Source: DALYJJ01 sp033763935
GTDB lineage: Bacteria > Acidobacteriota > Terriglobia > Bryobacterales > Bryobacteraceae
Assembly (NCBI GenBank): GCA_033763935.1
Contig: JANRJO010000068.1
Span: forward strand, 124,001-188,000
DNA: 64,000 nucleotides
Reading direction: 5' to 3'
A program made the position numbers and the translations under genes. Numbering within the stretch: position 1 is the first letter of the stretch; every line of letters begins with the position of its first letter. A model generated the notes under the pieces. It was not told the origin of the DNA, made no database searches, and saw only the letters and a program-made list of their open reading frames with translations. Positions 62,651 to 64,000 of this stretch are shown here, piece by piece.

Positions 62651-64000
62651 GGCTGTCTTCCCACTCGTCATAGAGTTGCGCGACGAGATCGTCGAGGGCG
62701 CGGTCGGGGTCCTGGGCCAACAACACTTCGCGATTGAAGGCCGCGAACAGCGTCAGTGAGAACGGACTGGGGCGGGGAAGGTCGAAGATCTCCCAGGGCG
62801 CTTCCCGGATGCGTGCCGCTTCCAGCGTCGCATTGGCGGCATCCAACTGGTCCTCGAGCGTCTCCCGAATCGCCTCTCGTACCAGCGGATGATCGGGCTC
62901 GTGTTGTTTCAGAGTCGTGTACAGGAGCGCGGCGTTCCAGGTCGCTGACTTGCGCGGCACGGGCCCCTTCATCGTCCGGCGCGGAAGAAGCTGGCCGATC
63001 TCCGCCACCGCGCGGAACTTCCGGCCCAGCGTCTCGGTCTTCTCGAGCGCCTCGATCAGGTCCTCCCGCCAGCCCTTCGGGGCGAACCCTGCGCGCAGGT
63101 CGCTCTCGAGCGGCGCGCTGCGCGCGTCCACGCTGATCACGAAGCCATGATCGTCGAAGTTGCCGCCCACGCTGCCCTTGCCGCCCACACGATGCGCGAG
63201 GACCCACGCCAAAGAGCGATTGATGGCTCGCCCCGCAACCACGTGGAAAATGAGCAACAGCGTGCGCCCGCGGCGGATCCGTTCCACCTGCACCGGGGAG
63301 TCTACCGGCACGGGCGCGGCGCGGTTCTGGCGGCTGACGAAACGCGCGACGGTCCCGGCGGCCTCGCGCGACACTTGCCAGTCCTCCCGCAGGGCGCGCT
63401 CCACGCCTTCCTCGCCCTGCGCCTCCCAGGCGTCCCGTAACGCCCGCCGCAGGCGCCTCTCTTCCAGCGCCAGCTGGGCGGTCAGGGACATCTTGCCGCC
63501 CATCCACCGCGGCGTCCGCACCCGCTCTCCTTCCGCAGGCTCCACCATCGCCGTGTCCGCATGCAGCCTCTTCACTCTCACGGAGCGGCCCCCGATGATA
63601 AACGCCTCGCCCGGCTGCAGCCCCGAGAGAAAGCTCTCTTCCACCTCGCCCAGCTTGCGGTTGCCCCGGCCGACGATCTTCACCTGGTAATCGTCGCTGA
63701 TCGTTCCCACGTTCTGGTAGTACGCACGCGCCACCGCTTTCGACGCCACGCGGAACGTATCGCCCTCCACCAGAATCTTTCCGTACGTGCCGTAGGGACC
63801 AAGCACCGTGCCGCCGCCCGCCAGGTACTCGATCACCGCGTCGAACCGGGCGCGATCGAGGTCAAGGTAGGGACCTGCGCGGCAAACCTTTTCGAAAGCT
63901 TCGTCGAGCCGGTGCGGCCGCTCGACGGCCATCCCCAGCAGGGCCTGCGCGAGGACGTCGAGCGGCGCACGCGGGATGCGCAGCGCGTCCAGCCGGCCGT
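62634..64000 (-). CDS. Lhr-like DEXH helicase, ligase-associated, C-terminal part
   Basis: The 455 codons visible are open to the window edge, so the ATP-binding half lies outside. The sequence entering at the edge (DALRIPRAPLDVLAQALLGM) is the characteristic start of the region after the helicase domains of Lhr proteins. PYLDLDRARFDAVIEYLAGG is a winged-helix-like segment. The later parts (VRVKRLHADTAMVEPAEGE, FHVVAGRAINRSLAWVLAHR, VPRKSATWNAALLY) resemble the Lhr-core and DUF4910-like C-termini. It should unwind DNA or RNA hybrids during repair with PdeM. Confidence 0.88.
   Translation of the reverse strand, partial: GRLDALRIPRAPLDVLAQALLGMAVERPHRLDEAFEKVCRAGPYLDLDRARFDAVIEYLAGGGTVLGPYGTYGKILVEGDTFRVASKAVARAYYQNVGTISDDYQVKIVGRGNRKLGEVEESFLSGLQPGEAFIIGGRSVRVKRLHADTAMVEPAEGERVRTPRWMGGKMSLTAQLALEERRLRRALRDAWEAQGEEGVERALREDWQVSREAAGTVARFVSRQNRAAPVPVDSPVQVERIRRGRTLLLIFHVVAGRAINRSLAWVLAHRVGGKGSVGGNFDDHGFVISVDARSAPLESDLRAGFAPKGWREDLIEALEKTETLGRKFRAVAEIGQLLPRRTMKGPVPRKSATWNAALLYTTLKQHEPDHPLVREAIRETLEDQLDAANATLEAARIREAPWEIFDLPRPSPFSLTLFAAFNREVLLAQDPDRALDDLVAQLYDEWEDSHAAVR

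Overview
The window is a chromosomal segment of a high-GC Gram-negative bacterium, most likely an acidobacterium of the Bryobacterales / Candidatus Solibacter type. The evidence is a GWxTD-domain protein next to a carboxypeptidase-regulatory-domain outer-membrane protein, three CHRD domains followed by a Solibacter-type C-terminal domain, an acidobacterial MacB-like permease, a Ser/Thr kinase-TolB-TPR fusion, many Tat- or Sec-exported sugar and phosphate enzymes, and very dense packing. Genes often overlap by 4 bp (ATGA/GTGA), and five convergent pairs overlap at their 3' ends. No rRNA, tRNA, CRISPR array, insertion sequence or prophage was seen. No gene-free stretch exceeds 300 bp except 5641-6009, which holds a probable 46-codon gene.

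Layout. 1-8.8 kb: DUF2203 end, DUF507, ribokinase, a polytopic membrane protein with a TPR partner, an MFS exporter with a glyoxalase-fold protein, an orphan radical SAM/SPASM enzyme and a TIM-barrel isomerase. 8.8-14.8 kb: a TPR-thioredoxin fusion, a VOC protein and the kinase-TolB-TPR fusion translationally coupled to an unrecognised 376-residue protein. 14.8-16.5 kb: an island of visibly lower GC with an OLD/RecF-like AAA ATPase and a frameshifted DUF4276 gene, which resembles a two-gene ATPase plus TOPRIM-like defence module. 16.6-21 kb: small housekeeping and secreted proteins, a methyltransferase and an L,D-transpeptidase. 21-28.3 kb: carbohydrate genes (glycosidase-glycosyltransferase fusion, GH2, G1P dehydrogenase, HAD phosphatase, polysaccharide deacetylase).

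28.4-36.7 kb: WrbA, then a sigma-54-promoted NtrB/NtrC-type pair, a frameshifted secreted-protein gene, DacB, an FmdB zinc ribbon and LexA under a near-ideal operator/promoter. 36.7-48.1 kb: DUF2934, the GWxTD/outer-membrane pair, the CHRD protein, glycerol kinase and a TonB-dependent receptor. 48.1-50.5 kb: a degenerate sigma-54-activator-like protein without GAFTGA and an NhaR-like LysR regulator. 50.4-56.7 kb: exported glycosidase and phosphatases with sugar-acid/inositol-type oxidoreductase and isomerase. 56.8-64 kb: MacB-like permease, OPT transporter, uridine kinase, an SDR lacking its Tyr, and the ligase-associated PdeM/Lhr-like DNA repair pair.

The best candidates for something undescribed are the AAA-DUF4276 pair, the GAFTGA-less regulator, the G1P-dehydrogenase/HAD/deacetylase operon and the radical SAM locus with its tiny divergent membrane gene. 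All identifications are from reading sequence motifs; no database search was run.
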